DNA of 58,016 nucleotides from NCBI GenBank assembly GCA_002449265.1, contig DKCV01000010.1:64855-122870 (forward strand). The letters are read 5' to 3'. Numbering within the stretch: position 1 is the stretch's first letter; each line of letters starts with the position of its first letter. Made by a program: the position numbers and the translations under genes. Shown here piece after piece: positions 50,196 through 58,016 of this stretch. The notes beneath the pieces were generated by a model that saw only the letters and a program-made list of their open reading frames with translations, was not told the origin of the DNA and searched no databases. The stretch is from Caryophanales bacterium UBA6865. Its GTDB lineage: Bacteria; Bacillota_I; Bacilli_A; RFN20; CAG-826.

Positions 50196-52625
50196 ATGGG
50201 AAATTTTATTGAAAAACTCTTCCGACTCGAGGAAAGAGAAGTAAACAAATACGCTAGAGAAGCGGAGCACGTTTTAGCGTATGACGAGACGATGAGCAAA
50301 TTAAGCGACGAGGAGCTTATCGGGAAAACAAAAGAATTCCAGGAAAAGCTTAAAAACGGCGCTACGCTTGACTCGATTAAATACGAAGCTTTTGCGGTTT
50401 GCCGCGAAGCTGCTTGGCGCGTTTTAAAGCAAAAACCATTCAAAGTCCAGGTGATGGGCGCTCTTGTTTTGAACAATGGCGACATTGCTGAAATGAGAAC
50501 CGGTGAAGGTAAAACCCTTACCGCGACGATGGCTGTCTATCTGAATGCTTTGACTGGGAAAGGCGTTCACGTTGTCACCGTTAACGAATATCTTGCGGAA
50601 CGTGATGCGGAATGGATGGGGCAGATTTATCGTTGGCTTGGCTTAACGGTCGGCGTTAACCTTGCAAGGAAGAGCCCAAACGATAAACGTGCCGCTTATG
50701 CTTGCGACATCACTTATACTACAAACTCCGAACTCGGTTTCGATTACCTTCGTGATAACATGGCGCCAAATCTTGAAGGGCGCGTTTTACGCGGACTAGA
50801 ATATGCAATCGTCGATGAAGCCGACTCGATTTTAATTGACGAATCGAGGACCCCACTCATTATTTCTGGTGGAAGTCGCGCTCCAGCGAGCCAATATCAA
50901 GTAGCAGACCGTTTTGTTAAATACCTCAAAAAAGGTGTCGATTATGAAATCGATATCAAAGACAAGACCTGCTCTTTAACAGACTCTGGTAACGAAAAAG
51001 CCGAAAGAATGTTTGGCATTCGTAATCTTTATGATCCAGAAAACCAGGATTTAGTTCACCGTATTCACCAAGCTCTTAAAGCTAACTACATCATGGCTAG
51101 AGACGTTGAATACATGGTTGATAAAAACCATCAAATTCAATTAATCGACCAATTCACTGGACGCATTATGCCGGGCCGTGAATATAACGACGGCCTTCAA
51201 CAAGCAATCCAAGCCAAAGAGGGCGTTGAAATCAAACAAGAAACAACCGTCATGGCGACGATTACTTATCAGAATTTCTTCCGACTTTACCACAAACTTT
51301 CCGGTATGACCGGTACAGCGAAAACGGAAGAAGAGGAATTTAACACCATCTATAACATGAAGTGCGTTATCATTCCTCCAAATCGCCCAGTTCAGCGCAA
51401 AGACGATACCGATTTAATTTTTGGAACGCACGCTGCAAAGCTCAAGGCTCTTGTTCAAGCAGTCAAAGAGCGCCATGAAAAAGGACAACCAATTTTGATT
51501 GGTACGGTTTCTGTTGAAAGTAACGAAGAGATTTCTAAATTGCTAACTGAAGCGGGTATCCCTCATGAAGTACTTAACGCGAAGAACCAAGCTAGAGAAG
51601 CGGAAATCATTTCTCACGCTGGCGAAAAAGGCGCAGTGACTTTGGCCACGAACATGGCAGGTCGTGGTACCGATATTAAATTAGGGCCTGGCGTAAGAGA
51701 ACTTGGTGGCTTATGTGTCTTTGGCACAGAACGCCATGAATCAAGACGTATTGATAACCAGTTGCGTGGGCGTGCTGGCCGTCAGGGCGACCCTGGGTAT
51801 AGCCGTTTCTTTATCTCATTCGATGACGACCTTATGAGAAGGTTTGCGCCTGAAAATCTCCGCAAAATCTTTACGGAAAATTTAAAAGACGATTCTTACG
51901 AGAACCGGATGCTTACTAACGCGGTTACGAATGCACAAAAGCAAATCGAGGGGAAGAACTTCGATATTCGTAAGAATTTGAAAGACTACGACGATGTTCT
52001 TGCTAAGCAAAGACAAATCATCTACAACAAGCGTGATTCTATTCTTTTCGCGAATGACATTGTCGATATGGTCCATGGATTCTTCCAAACAACAGGAGCG
52101 TACCTTTGCAATAAAGCTATTGATCCGGAATCTTCTGTTGGTGAAATTTCTGGTCCTATTTTGAAACGCTTAGTGGAACCTAAATTCATGCCAGAAGGCT
52201 CTTTAAACGCTGGTGCTTATGATGGAGCGGCAGCGGAAGAATGCGGCTATGACTTAGGCGAACTGCTTTATAAGCGATATGTGAATAAACGCAAAGAGTG
52301 GCCAAATGAAGTCGCTGATCAAATCGAACGTCAAATTTCTCTCAGCGTGATTGACCGCAACTGGCAAAAACACATTGATACGATGTCTCACCTTCGTGAG
52401 GGAATCAACCTAAGAAGCTACGCACAAACCAATCCTCTTCAGGATTACGTGAATGAAGGTTATGAGCTCTTCCGCGAAATGAATGAGAAAGTCGCGGTGG
52501 ATACTGCTTTCAATCTTCTTAACGTTCAACTCGTGAAGAAAGCTCCAGAAGCTACTAATGAGCCAATCGAACAAAAAGCAGCCCCAGCAAAAGAACCTGC
52601 CCCAAAAGAGGAACCTACAAAATAA
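50196..52625 (+). CDS. secA: Preprotein translocase ATPase SecA
   Basis: An 809-residue SecA. Walker A MRTGEGKTLTATMA (about residue 100), the second nucleotide-fold motif ATNMAGRGTDIKLG and the QLRGRAGRQGDPG segment are intact. The C-terminal tail after VKKAPEA is Pro/Glu/Ala-rich and lacks the usual zinc-binding CxCxSGxxxxxCH/C motif. Loss of that tail occurs in other Firmicutes without SecB. The ATG follows TTTGAGG. It is the motor for Sec export and works with SecG, found 5 kb downstream. A leader of about 23 bases separates it from its promoter. Confidence 0.97.
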   Translation: MGNFIEKLFRLEEREVNKYAREAEHVLAYDETMSKLSDEELIGKTKEFQEKLKNGATLDSIKYEAFAVCREAAWRVLKQKPFKVQVMGALVLNNGDIAEMRTGEGKTLTATMAVYLNALTGKGVHVVTVNEYLAERDAEWMGQIYRWLGLTVGVNLARKSPNDKRAAYACDITYTTNSELGFDYLRDNMAPNLEGRVLRGLEYAIVDEADSILIDESRTPLIISGGSRAPASQYQVADRFVKYLKKGVDYEIDIKDKTCSLTDSGNEKAERMFGIRNLYDPENQDLVHRIHQALKANYIMARDVEYMVDKNHQIQLIDQFTGRIMPGREYNDGLQQAIQAKEGVEIKQETTVMATITYQNFFRLYHKLSGMTGTAKTEEEEFNTIYNMKCVIIPPNRPVQRKDDTDLIFGTHAAKLKALVQAVKERHEKGQPILIGTVSVESNEEISKLLTEAGIPHEVLNAKNQAREAEIISHAGEKGAVTLATNMAGRGTDIKLGPGVRELGGLCVFGTERHESRRIDNQLRGRAGRQGDPGYSRFFISFDDDLMRRFAPENLRKIFTENLKDDSYENRMLTNAVTNAQKQIEGKNFDIRKNLKDYDDVLAKQRQIIYNKRDSILFANDIVDMVHGFFQTTGAYLCNKAIDPESSVGEISGPILKRLVEPKFMPEGSLNAGAYDGAAAEECGYDLGELLYKRYVNKRKEWPNEVADQIERQISLSVIDRNWQKHIDTMSHLREGINLRSYAQTNPLQDYVNEGYELFREMNEKVAVDTAFNLLNVQLVKKAPEATNEPIEQKAAPAKEPAPKEEPTK

Positions 52626-52674
52626 AATAAATTAGGTAAATTATTTAGACAACAAAGGAATTGATAAGGAATAT

Positions 52675-53806
52675 ATGGAAGAGCTAGTCGAGTTAAAACA
52701 AAAGGCGGAAGAACTTTCTTCCCTTGTTTCGCAGCTCGGTGATTCTCTTTGACCTCGACGCGTTAAAGAGCAAGATCGCCGAACTTGATGAAAAACAAAA
52801 TCAAGATGGGTTTTGGAACGATCAAAGAGCCGCTTTAAGCGTTGTAAATGAACTATCTGACGCAAGAAAAAAAGTTGATTCTTATACAAAAATCCAAGCA
52901 GATTTCAAGGATTTGCAAGATTTGATTAATGAATCTTCTTCTGATCCAGAGATGATTGAGCTAATCAAATCGATGGAGAAAGATTTGGAGAAGAATATTC
53001 ACGATTTACGTAACTTGCTCCTTTTTTCTGGCGAATTTGATTCTTTAAATTGCACCCTTGATATTCATCCTGGCGCAGGAGGAACAGAAGCCCAAGATTG
53101 GGCGGACATGCTTTTTAGAATGTATGGCAGATGGTGTGAACGTCATAATATGAAGTGGCAAGTCCTTGCCTATGAAGATGGCGATGAAGCTGGCTTAAAA
53201 AGCGCAACCGTTAAAATTTCTGGGCATAATGCGTATGGCTTACTTAAAGGAGAAAAAGGCGTTCATCGTTTAGTTCGCATTTCTCCCTTTGACGCTAACG
53301 CTAGACGCCACACTTCGTTTGCTTCCGTGAACGTTGTTCCTGAATTTGGCGAAGTCAGCGACGTCGTAATTCGCCCTGAGGATTTAAAAGTTGATACGTT
53401 TCGTAGTGGTGGCGCGGGTGGACAAAATGTTAATAAAGTATCTAGCGCAGTTCGTATCACCCACCTTCCAACGGGAATCGTTGTACAATGCGAAATTGAG
53501 CGAAGCCAGCTTATGAACAAAGCAACCTGCATGGAAATGCTCCGTGATAAGCTCATGCAAAAGAAACTCGAAGAGCGTGACGCTCAAATGAAGTCCATTG
53601 TCGGTGAACAGAAAAATATCGAATGGGGATCACAAATTCGTAGCTACGTCTTTTGCCCTTATACGATGGTAAAAGACCATCGCACAGGGGAAGAAACTGC
53701 GGACGTAAGTGGCGTTATGGATGGCGATATTGATCGCTTCTTATATGCTTATTTAGAGATGGAGAGTCGTAAAAGTGTCGGAAAAAAAGATTCGAAAAAA
53801 ATATAG
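52675..53806 (+). CDS. prfB: Peptide chain release factor 2 with programmed +1 frameshift
   Basis: Class I release factor reading UGA and UAA. The gene begins ATG 52675 (AAGGAA upstream), runs 25 codons (MEELVELKQKAEELSSLVSQ, then LGDSL), meets in-frame TGA at 52750-52752 and continues in +1 at GAC 52751 (DLDALKSKI). The GGQ motif is in GAGGQNVNKVSS and the codon-recognition segment lies before it. The C-terminus matches RF2. Using a TTG at 52724 as start would cut off the first 25 residues and is unlikely. It follows secA by about 50 bases, the standard order. The yitT-like gene overlaps its end by 32 bases. Confidence 0.96.
52738..52753 (+). promoter_or_regulatory. prfB programmed frameshift site
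   Basis: CTTTGAC at 52747-52753 is the canonical slip codon, UGA stop and C context. The stimulatory Shine-Dalgarno-like element three bases upstream is GGTGAT (52738-52743), which pairs with AUCACC of the 16S tail, instead of the usual AGGGGG-type. This would autoregulate RF2: low RF2 lets the ribosome pause and shift. Confidence 0.92.
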
Positions 53807-54836
53807 TAAACAAGAAATATTAAGGATGGTTCGTAACTATTCCTTGGTGCTTCTTGCCACGATTGTTTTAGCGTTTGCGGACGCCGCTTTCATTACACCT
53901 TGCAAGATTGTTTCTGGCGGCGTTGCTTCCATTGGAATTATTTTAAATCACTATTTGGAACCTTTGTGGGGGTTTGACACAAATTCCCTTATTGTTTCTA
54001 TTGTCCAAGTAGTTCTGCTTATTGTTGGATTAATCTTTGTTGGAAAAGAATTTGCGGTTAAAACAGCATTCTCTTCTTTGATGTTTCCTGCTTTGTTCGC
54101 ATTATTCATGTGGCTAGATATTGGAAAAGTCGTTGGATTAAGTGGCTTTTATGAAAAAGTTGCTAGTGGCGATATGGGCTATATGATTCTTGCTGCAATC
54201 TTTGGTGGGGCGCTTGTTGGGGTTGGTGTTGCTCTTGGCTACTTAGGGAATGGCTCAACTGGCGGATTAGACGTTATTTCCGCGATCATTGCGAAACATA
54301 CCGATATGAAACAAGATGTTTCAGGCTTCATTATGGACGCAATATTGGTTGTGATTGGCATTGCGGTTTTCAAAGATATTGGTGCGGGGCTTGTCGGCGT
54401 ATTAGCCGCGTTTGCCTGCGCTTTATCGGTGCAATATGCTTATATTTCTTTAAATTCTTTTGTTATCGTGGATATTATTTCTGACCAAGTTCCTGCGATT
54501 CAAGATTACATTCATAATTCGCTAGAGCACGCTTCAACAATCATTGATATGCAAGGCGGGTATAGTGGAGAAAAAAGAAAGATGGTTCGTGTTGTCATTT
54601 ATCACGAGGAACAAGCGGAACTACGACAATTTATCGCAAGCGTCGATCCAAAAGCGTTCGTTTCCTTCACGACAGCAACTGCGATTAACGGCGAAGGTTT
54701 TGACCCTTTATCCGTCAAAAAAAGAAAAGAATCCTTTTCTCGTCAGAAAAAGACTAAAACCATTTCGAACGTAAAATCCCTTCAAAATAAAGACACTTTG
54801 ACAAATAATCAGCATAATGAAGGAGAAAATTCCTAA
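53775..54836 (+). CDS. YitT-family membrane protein (DUF161 + DUF2179)
   Basis: A 353-residue protein with five to six membrane helices (about residues 20-200; TIVLAFADAAFITPCKIVSGG, LGNGSTGGLDVISAIIAKHT) and a C-terminal cytoplasmic DUF2179 domain (about 215-295; IIDMQGGYSGEKRKMVRVVIY), then a charged tail. Start is GTG 53775 with GGAGAG upstream, overlapping prfB by 32 bases. YitT proteins are widespread in Firmicutes, but their substrate is not established. Its stop overlaps the uvrB start (TAATG). Confidence 0.92.
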   Translation: MSEKKIRKKYSKQEILRMVRNYSLVLLATIVLAFADAAFITPCKIVSGGVASIGIILNHYLEPLWGFDTNSLIVSIVQVVLLIVGLIFVGKEFAVKTAFSSLMFPALFALFMWLDIGKVVGLSGFYEKVASGDMGYMILAAIFGGALVGVGVALGYLGNGSTGGLDVISAIIAKHTDMKQDVSGFIMDAILVVIGIAVFKDIGAGLVGVLAAFACALSVQYAYISLNSFVIVDIISDQVPAIQDYIHNSLEHASTIIDMQGGYSGEKRKMVRVVIYHEEQAELRQFIASVDPKAFVSFTTATAINGEGFDPLSVKKRKESFSRQKKTKTISNVKSLQNKDTLTNNQHNEGENS

Positions 54837-56824
54837 TGGATTATTCTCATCCTTTTGAGCTAGTTTCCCCTTACAAACCGACTGGTGATCAGCCTGCTGC
54901 AATTAGCAAAGTCTTAAACGGAATTCAAAACGGAAAGCAGTTCCAAGTTATTTTAGGCGCGACTGGTACTGGCAAAACTTTTACAGACGCGAATATTGTC
55001 GCTAAACTCAATCGCCCCACATTAGTCATGGTTCACAATAAGACTTTGGCATCTCAGTTATATGGAGAATTCAAAGAGCTTTTTCCAAATAACCGCGTTG
55101 AATATTTCGTCTCTAATTTCGATTTTTATCAGCCTGAAGCTTATATTCCAAAAAGTGATACTTACATCGAAAAGAATGCGATGATGAATGATGAAATCGA
55201 AATGATGCGCACTAGCGCAGTCAATTCGGTAATCGAAAGGAACGACACGATTGTTGTGGCTTCTGTCGCGGCAATTTATGGCTTAAGTGACCCTGATGAA
55301 TACCGCGGACTTGTTTTTGATATCCATCAAGGTGAAGTATTAGATAGGAAAAGGCTTTTTCAGCGCTTAGTTGAAGCGCAGTTTAGACGCGATAATCTTG
55401 ATATTGCTCCTGGTTCTTTCCGCGTGCATGGGGATATCATCGATATTGCCCCAATGAGTACGAACGATTATTACATCCGTATTGATTGTTTTGGCGATGA
55501 AGTGGAACGAATCTCGATGGTGGACCGCTTAAACGGAGAAGTGCGAAAGAACTTCCTCACTTATCCGATTTATCCCGCTTATGATCACGCTTCGACAAAA
55601 AAGAGAATCGAAGAAGCTTGTAAAACCATCAAAGAAGAATTAGAAGATCGTCTCAAATTCTTCCGCGATAATGGGAAACTTCTTGAAGCAGAGCGCCTTG
55701 AAATGAGAACGCGCCAAGATATTGAATCTTTGCTCGAATTTGGCCGTTGCCCTGGCATTGAAAACTACTCTCGCCATATTGATAAACGCGCCCCTGGCCA
55801 AAGGCCTTGGACATTGATTGATTATTTCCCCAAAGATTTCCTTCTACTCATTGATGAATCTCATGTTACGATCCCTCAAATTCGCGGGATGTTTAATGGT
55901 GACCGTTCACGGAAACAAACACTTGTCGATTATGGATTCCGTCTCCCGAGCGCTTTAGATAACCGCCCTTTAAATTTTGCTGAATTTGAATCGCTAATGC
56001 CCAATGCGGTAGTGTGTACTTCAGCGACACCTGGCGAATATGAATTAAATAAATGCGGACACGATGTGGCGGAGCAAATCATTCGACCAACGGGGTTACT
56101 CGACCCTGTGATTGAAGTTCGCCATACCTTAGGCCAAGTCGATGATCTTCTTTCTGAAATTAAGGACCGCATTGCAAAAAATGAGCGCGTTATGGTGGTC
56201 ACTCTTACGATCAAAATGGCGGAAGACCTCACGGCGTTTTTGAAAGGGGAAGGGATTAAAGTCACTTATCTCCATAATGAAACCAAGACGCTAGAACGTT
56301 CAGAAATCATCTATGAGCTTCGCAAGGGCAAATACGATGTTTTGGTGGGAATTAACCTTTTACGTGAAGGCTTAGATATTCCTGAGGTTTCTTTGATTTG
56401 CATTTTAGACGCGGATAAAGAAGGATTCTTAAGAAGTACGACATCTTTAATTCAAATCATTGGCCGTGCGGCAAGAAACGCGCACGGGAAAGTAATTATG
56501 TATGCCGATAAGGTTACGGATTCCATGAACGAAGCGATTCAAGAAACGAACCGTAGACGCAAAATCCAAGAAGCGTATAACGAAGAAAACGGAATCATTC
56601 CAACTACGATTTGCAAGGAAATTAGACCTCCGTTATCGAATGACGAAACAAAAGATGAGTCTTTATTAAAGACGTTTAGCACCCATAGTTCTCACTCTGA
56701 AATTGAAAAGCGAATCAAAGAACTAGAAAAAGAAATGAAACGTGCCGCGAAGGAGTATGATTTTGAACGTGCCGCGAATCTACGTGACATTATTCTTGAA
56801 GCAAAGGCAGGATTAAGCAAATGA
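54836..56824 (+). CDS. uvrB: Excinuclease ABC subunit B
   Basis: A 662-residue UvrB. Walker A GATGTGKTFTDANI, the beta-hairpin (about 92-116, FDFYQPEAYIPKSDTYIEK), DESH box LLIDESHVTIPQ, motif VI QIIGRAARNAHG, and the C-terminal UVR domain (IEKRIKELEKEMKRAAKEYD) are all present. It loads on damaged DNA with UvrA and recruits UvrC. It overlaps the yitT-like stop by one base and the following HAD gene by four bases. Confidence 0.97.
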   Translation: MDYSHPFELVSPYKPTGDQPAAISKVLNGIQNGKQFQVILGATGTGKTFTDANIVAKLNRPTLVMVHNKTLASQLYGEFKELFPNNRVEYFVSNFDFYQPEAYIPKSDTYIEKNAMMNDEIEMMRTSAVNSVIERNDTIVVASVAAIYGLSDPDEYRGLVFDIHQGEVLDRKRLFQRLVEAQFRRDNLDIAPGSFRVHGDIIDIAPMSTNDYYIRIDCFGDEVERISMVDRLNGEVRKNFLTYPIYPAYDHASTKKRIEEACKTIKEELEDRLKFFRDNGKLLEAERLEMRTRQDIESLLEFGRCPGIENYSRHIDKRAPGQRPWTLIDYFPKDFLLLIDESHVTIPQIRGMFNGDRSRKQTLVDYGFRLPSALDNRPLNFAEFESLMPNAVVCTSATPGEYELNKCGHDVAEQIIRPTGLLDPVIEVRHTLGQVDDLLSEIKDRIAKNERVMVVTLTIKMAEDLTAFLKGEGIKVTYLHNETKTLERSEIIYELRKGKYDVLVGINLLREGLDIPEVSLICILDADKEGFLRSTTSLIQIIGRAARNAHGKVIMYADKVTDSMNEAIQETNRRRKIQEAYNEENGIIPTTICKEIRPPLSNDETKDESLLKTFSTHSSHSEIEKRIKELEKEMKRAAKEYDFERAANLRDIILEAKAGLSK

Positions 56825-57444
56825 AAGACTACAAGCTTTACCTTTTTGATTTTGATGGAACTCTTTTTGATAGTTATTTCTCTTTAATTGGTGTTTACCA
56901 AGACGGGTTTGCTAGTATCGGTCAAACTTGCACTGCCGAAGAAGCGGCAATTTATATGCACGAATCGCTTTTCGATACTTGCAAAAAGCGTGGCTTGAAC
57001 CATGAAGACATGATAAAAGTGGTTGAGGCGACAAATCGCGCGATCGATTTCCCAAAGCATTTGAAAGAAATCAAGATTTATCAAGACAGTAAACCTGCTA
57101 TTGAAACTCTTTTCGCGAAAGGGAAAGATCTTGCGATTGTAAGCGGGAATTCCGAAAAGCATATTCGACTAACGCTAAAAGAATTCGGGATGGAAAAATA
57201 TTTCTCTACCATTGTTGGGGCTTCTATTGACCGCCGCCCAAAGCCATTCCCAGATCCTTTATTGGATGCGATGAAATCTTATCCTAGGATTGCTCCTAGC
57301 GATATTGTCTATGTTGGGGATTCCTTGCAAGATCCCGAATGTGCGAAAAACGCAGGTATTGATGGGATTCTTATCGAGCGAAACAAAGAATACGTGACGT
57401 ATCAAGGTAGGAAAATCACGACTTTGGAAGAGCTATTGAAGTGA
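56821..57444 (+). CDS. HAD-family phosphatase (Gph/PpaX-like)
   Basis: A 207-residue subfamily I HAD phosphatase. Motif I is LFDFDGTLFDSY, motif II AIVSGNSEKHI, the lysine is in RRPKPFPDPLL, and motif IV is VYVGDSLQDPECAKNAG. A small helical cap lies between motifs I and II, as in phosphoglycolate phosphatase and PpaX. ATG overlaps uvrB stop (ATGA). The position after uvrB is suggestive of a role with DNA-repair by-products, but the substrate cannot be stated. Confidence 0.9.
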   Translation: MKDYKLYLFDFDGTLFDSYFSLIGVYQDGFASIGQTCTAEEAAIYMHESLFDTCKKRGLNHEDMIKVVEATNRAIDFPKHLKEIKIYQDSKPAIETLFAKGKDLAIVSGNSEKHIRLTLKEFGMEKYFSTIVGASIDRRPKPFPDPLLDAMKSYPRIAPSDIVYVGDSLQDPECAKNAGIDGILIERNKEYVTYQGRKITTLEELLK

Positions 57445-57468
57445 CAAAATTCTAGATTTTCCTCACTT

Positions 57469-57525
57469 TCACCTATAGGTGAGGATAAACTTCAAGTTGC
57501 TTATCGATTTCGATTAGATTAAAGT
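57469..57525 (+). promoter_or_regulatory. Upstream region of secG: palindrome and sigma-A promoter
   Basis: TCACCTATAGGTGA (57469-57482) is a perfect 14-bp palindrome. TTGCTT (57497-57502), 17 bp, TAAAGT (57520-57525) forms a promoter, with the start about 25 bases before the secG ATG. The palindrome may be an operator or a transcription-ending hairpin for the HAD gene; no T run follows it. Confidence 0.55.
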
Positions 57526-57558
57526 TATTGGGCGCAATTAGCGCTGGAGATTATTTCG

Positions 57559-57876
57559 ATGCTCAAGTGGTATGACATTATATTTATCATCGTTTCGCTT
57601 ATCGTCATCATTTTGAGTTTGCTTCAAGGTGGAAAAAGTGAAGGTGCTTCCGGTGCCATTACCGGTGGTGGTTTAAATGTTTTTGCAAAGACAAAAGAAA
57701 GAGGTAGTGAAAAGATTGTAAGCTGGCTTACTTTCGGATTCGGCATTCTCTTTTTGTTTATGGCTCTTCTTATTGTCGTTCTTGGTGGAAAGAGTTCTAG
57801 TAGCGATAGTTCTAGTTCCGATTCATCCGCTACAAGCACGGCAATCGCAATGCTACTACCATTCTTACATTTCTAA
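57559..57876 (+). CDS. secG: Preprotein translocase subunit SecG
   Basis: A 105-residue protein with two membrane helices (about 6-22 and 55-77) joined by the conserved SecG loop: LLQGGKSEGASGAITGGGLN and KTKERGSEKIVSWLT. After the second helix the tail is a serine-rich stretch (SSSSDSSSSDSS), which is unusual, followed by a third hydrophobic run (AIAMLLPFLHF). SecG assists SecYEG-SecA export. TGGAGAT precedes the ATG. A strong terminator follows. Confidence 0.92.
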   Translation: MLKWYDIIFIIVSLIVIILSLLQGGKSEGASGAITGGGLNVFAKTKERGSEKIVSWLTFGFGILFLFMALLIVVLGGKSSSSDSSSSDSSATSTAIAMLLPFLHF

Positions 57877-57895
57877 TATTGAATGACGAGCTTCG

Positions 57896-57919
57896 ACGTG
57901 GGCAATACCCACGTTTTTT
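57896..57919 (+). terminator. Rho-independent terminator after secG
   Basis: A seven-pair perfect stem (ACGTGGG / CCCACGT) with loop CAATA is followed by six T residues. Confidence 0.95.
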
Positions 57920-57924
57920 ATTAT

Positions 57925-58016
57925 GTGGACCGATAGGGACAGCCTAAAACCGCCTGCTATGCGGGCGAGACGATAGGAAGCCGTGGCGGTCATGAAAAAA
58001 GTCCTCCGGGGAGTAC
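57925..58016 (+). other. GC-rich, possibly structured region cut by window end
   Basis: After the secG terminator base composition jumps in G and C. GATAGG occurs twice (57930-57935 and 57973-57978), followed by GACAGCC and AAGCC respectively, and ACCGCC (57949-57954) can pair with GGCGGT (57985-57990). This looks like a structured RNA or leader, but I could not match it to tmRNA, RNase P RNA, SRP RNA or a riboswitch I know. An open frame from ATG 57993 runs off the end. Confidence 0.35.

Noticed and set aside
52675..53806. prfB as a frameshifted pseudogene or as an ORF starting at TTG 52724
   Set aside because: The CTTTGAC site in the correct place is the known programmed +1 shift; the N-terminus before it matches RF2.
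1..58016. Mollicute genetic code 4 (TGA as Trp)
   Set aside because: TGA ends many genes in ATGA overlaps, Trp is encoded by TGG throughout, and prfB is present and regulated at TGA.
57925..58016. Start of tmRNA, RNase P RNA or SRP RNA
   Set aside because: None of the conserved segments I know for these RNAs (tmRNA 5' end, the P4 strand of RNase P RNA, the SRP Alu/apical GGAAGG loop) could be matched.

Overview
The window looks like a chromosomal segment of an uncultured, low-GC, gut-type Firmicute (Bacilli / Erysipelotrichales / RF39-like). Three things point there: the dnaX-ybaB-recR-tmk-holB-ricT-rsmI and prfA-prmC-tsaC-rpiB-comFA-comFC-secA-prfB gene orders, HrcA-type CIRCE operators, and AgrC/LytTR signalling. 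TGA is a normal stop codon (ATGA overlaps, and the prfB frameshift site stops on TGA), so this is not a code-4 Mollicute. I saw no rRNA, tRNA, CRISPR array, IS element or prophage.

Layout. 1-1510: an AlbA_2/HATPase/winged-helix regulator bracketed by arrays of a 12-bp repeat. 1559-4211: galactofuranose and glycosyl-transfer genes (XRE regulator-glf on minus, GT8 on plus). 4272-9554: accessory genes (PIN-domain protein with a duplicated C-terminal motif, M6-type lipoprotein metallopeptidase, small membrane protein, YbaK, a candidate type I toxin-antitoxin locus, a hypothetical). 9583-10103: Hsp20 under two CIRCE elements. 10427-14992: operon of GT2, cytoplasmic GH3 and a membrane protein. 15340-17437: LytTR/AgrC-like two-component system, followed by a second candidate small-peptide/antisense locus. 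17898-22960: a membrane-tethered GH3 with swapped domain order, coupled to a beta-helix-like surface protein. 23372-27210: M24 peptidase, GH2 and HAD phosphatase. 27285-31374: a putrescine operon whose first gene fuses arginine decarboxylase to agmatine deiminase, then aguB and mntP. 31504-39143: patatin, RluA pseudouridine synthase, a DUF1538 membrane protein with a tandem P-II protein, and a YfhO-like protein. 39149-57876: conserved housekeeping genes on both strands around a symmetric dnaX/prfA divergent promoter, ending with secG.

How the genes work together. The accessory half is mostly surface glycan building and remodelling (Glf, GT8, GT2, YfhO, two GH3, GH2), with an extracellular protease and a peptide-type sensor system. 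The fused decarboxylase/deiminase with AguB would convert arginine to putrescine in three steps. The DUF1538/P-II pair resembles a transporter with its regulator. The right half handles replication and repair (DnaX, HolB, RecR, UvrB), translation termination (PrfA, PrmC, PrfB), secretion (SecA, SecG) and competence (ComFA, ComFC).

The signals most worth following are the two loci where a short hydrophobic ORF faces a strong antisense promoter (8942-9141 and 17540-17857), the decarboxylase-deiminase fusion, the tandem P-II/DUF1538 pair, the permuted GH3 operon, the repeat-flanked AlbA_2 gene, the symmetric dnaX/prfA promoter, and the apparent habit of starting operons with leaderless or nearly leaderless mRNAs.
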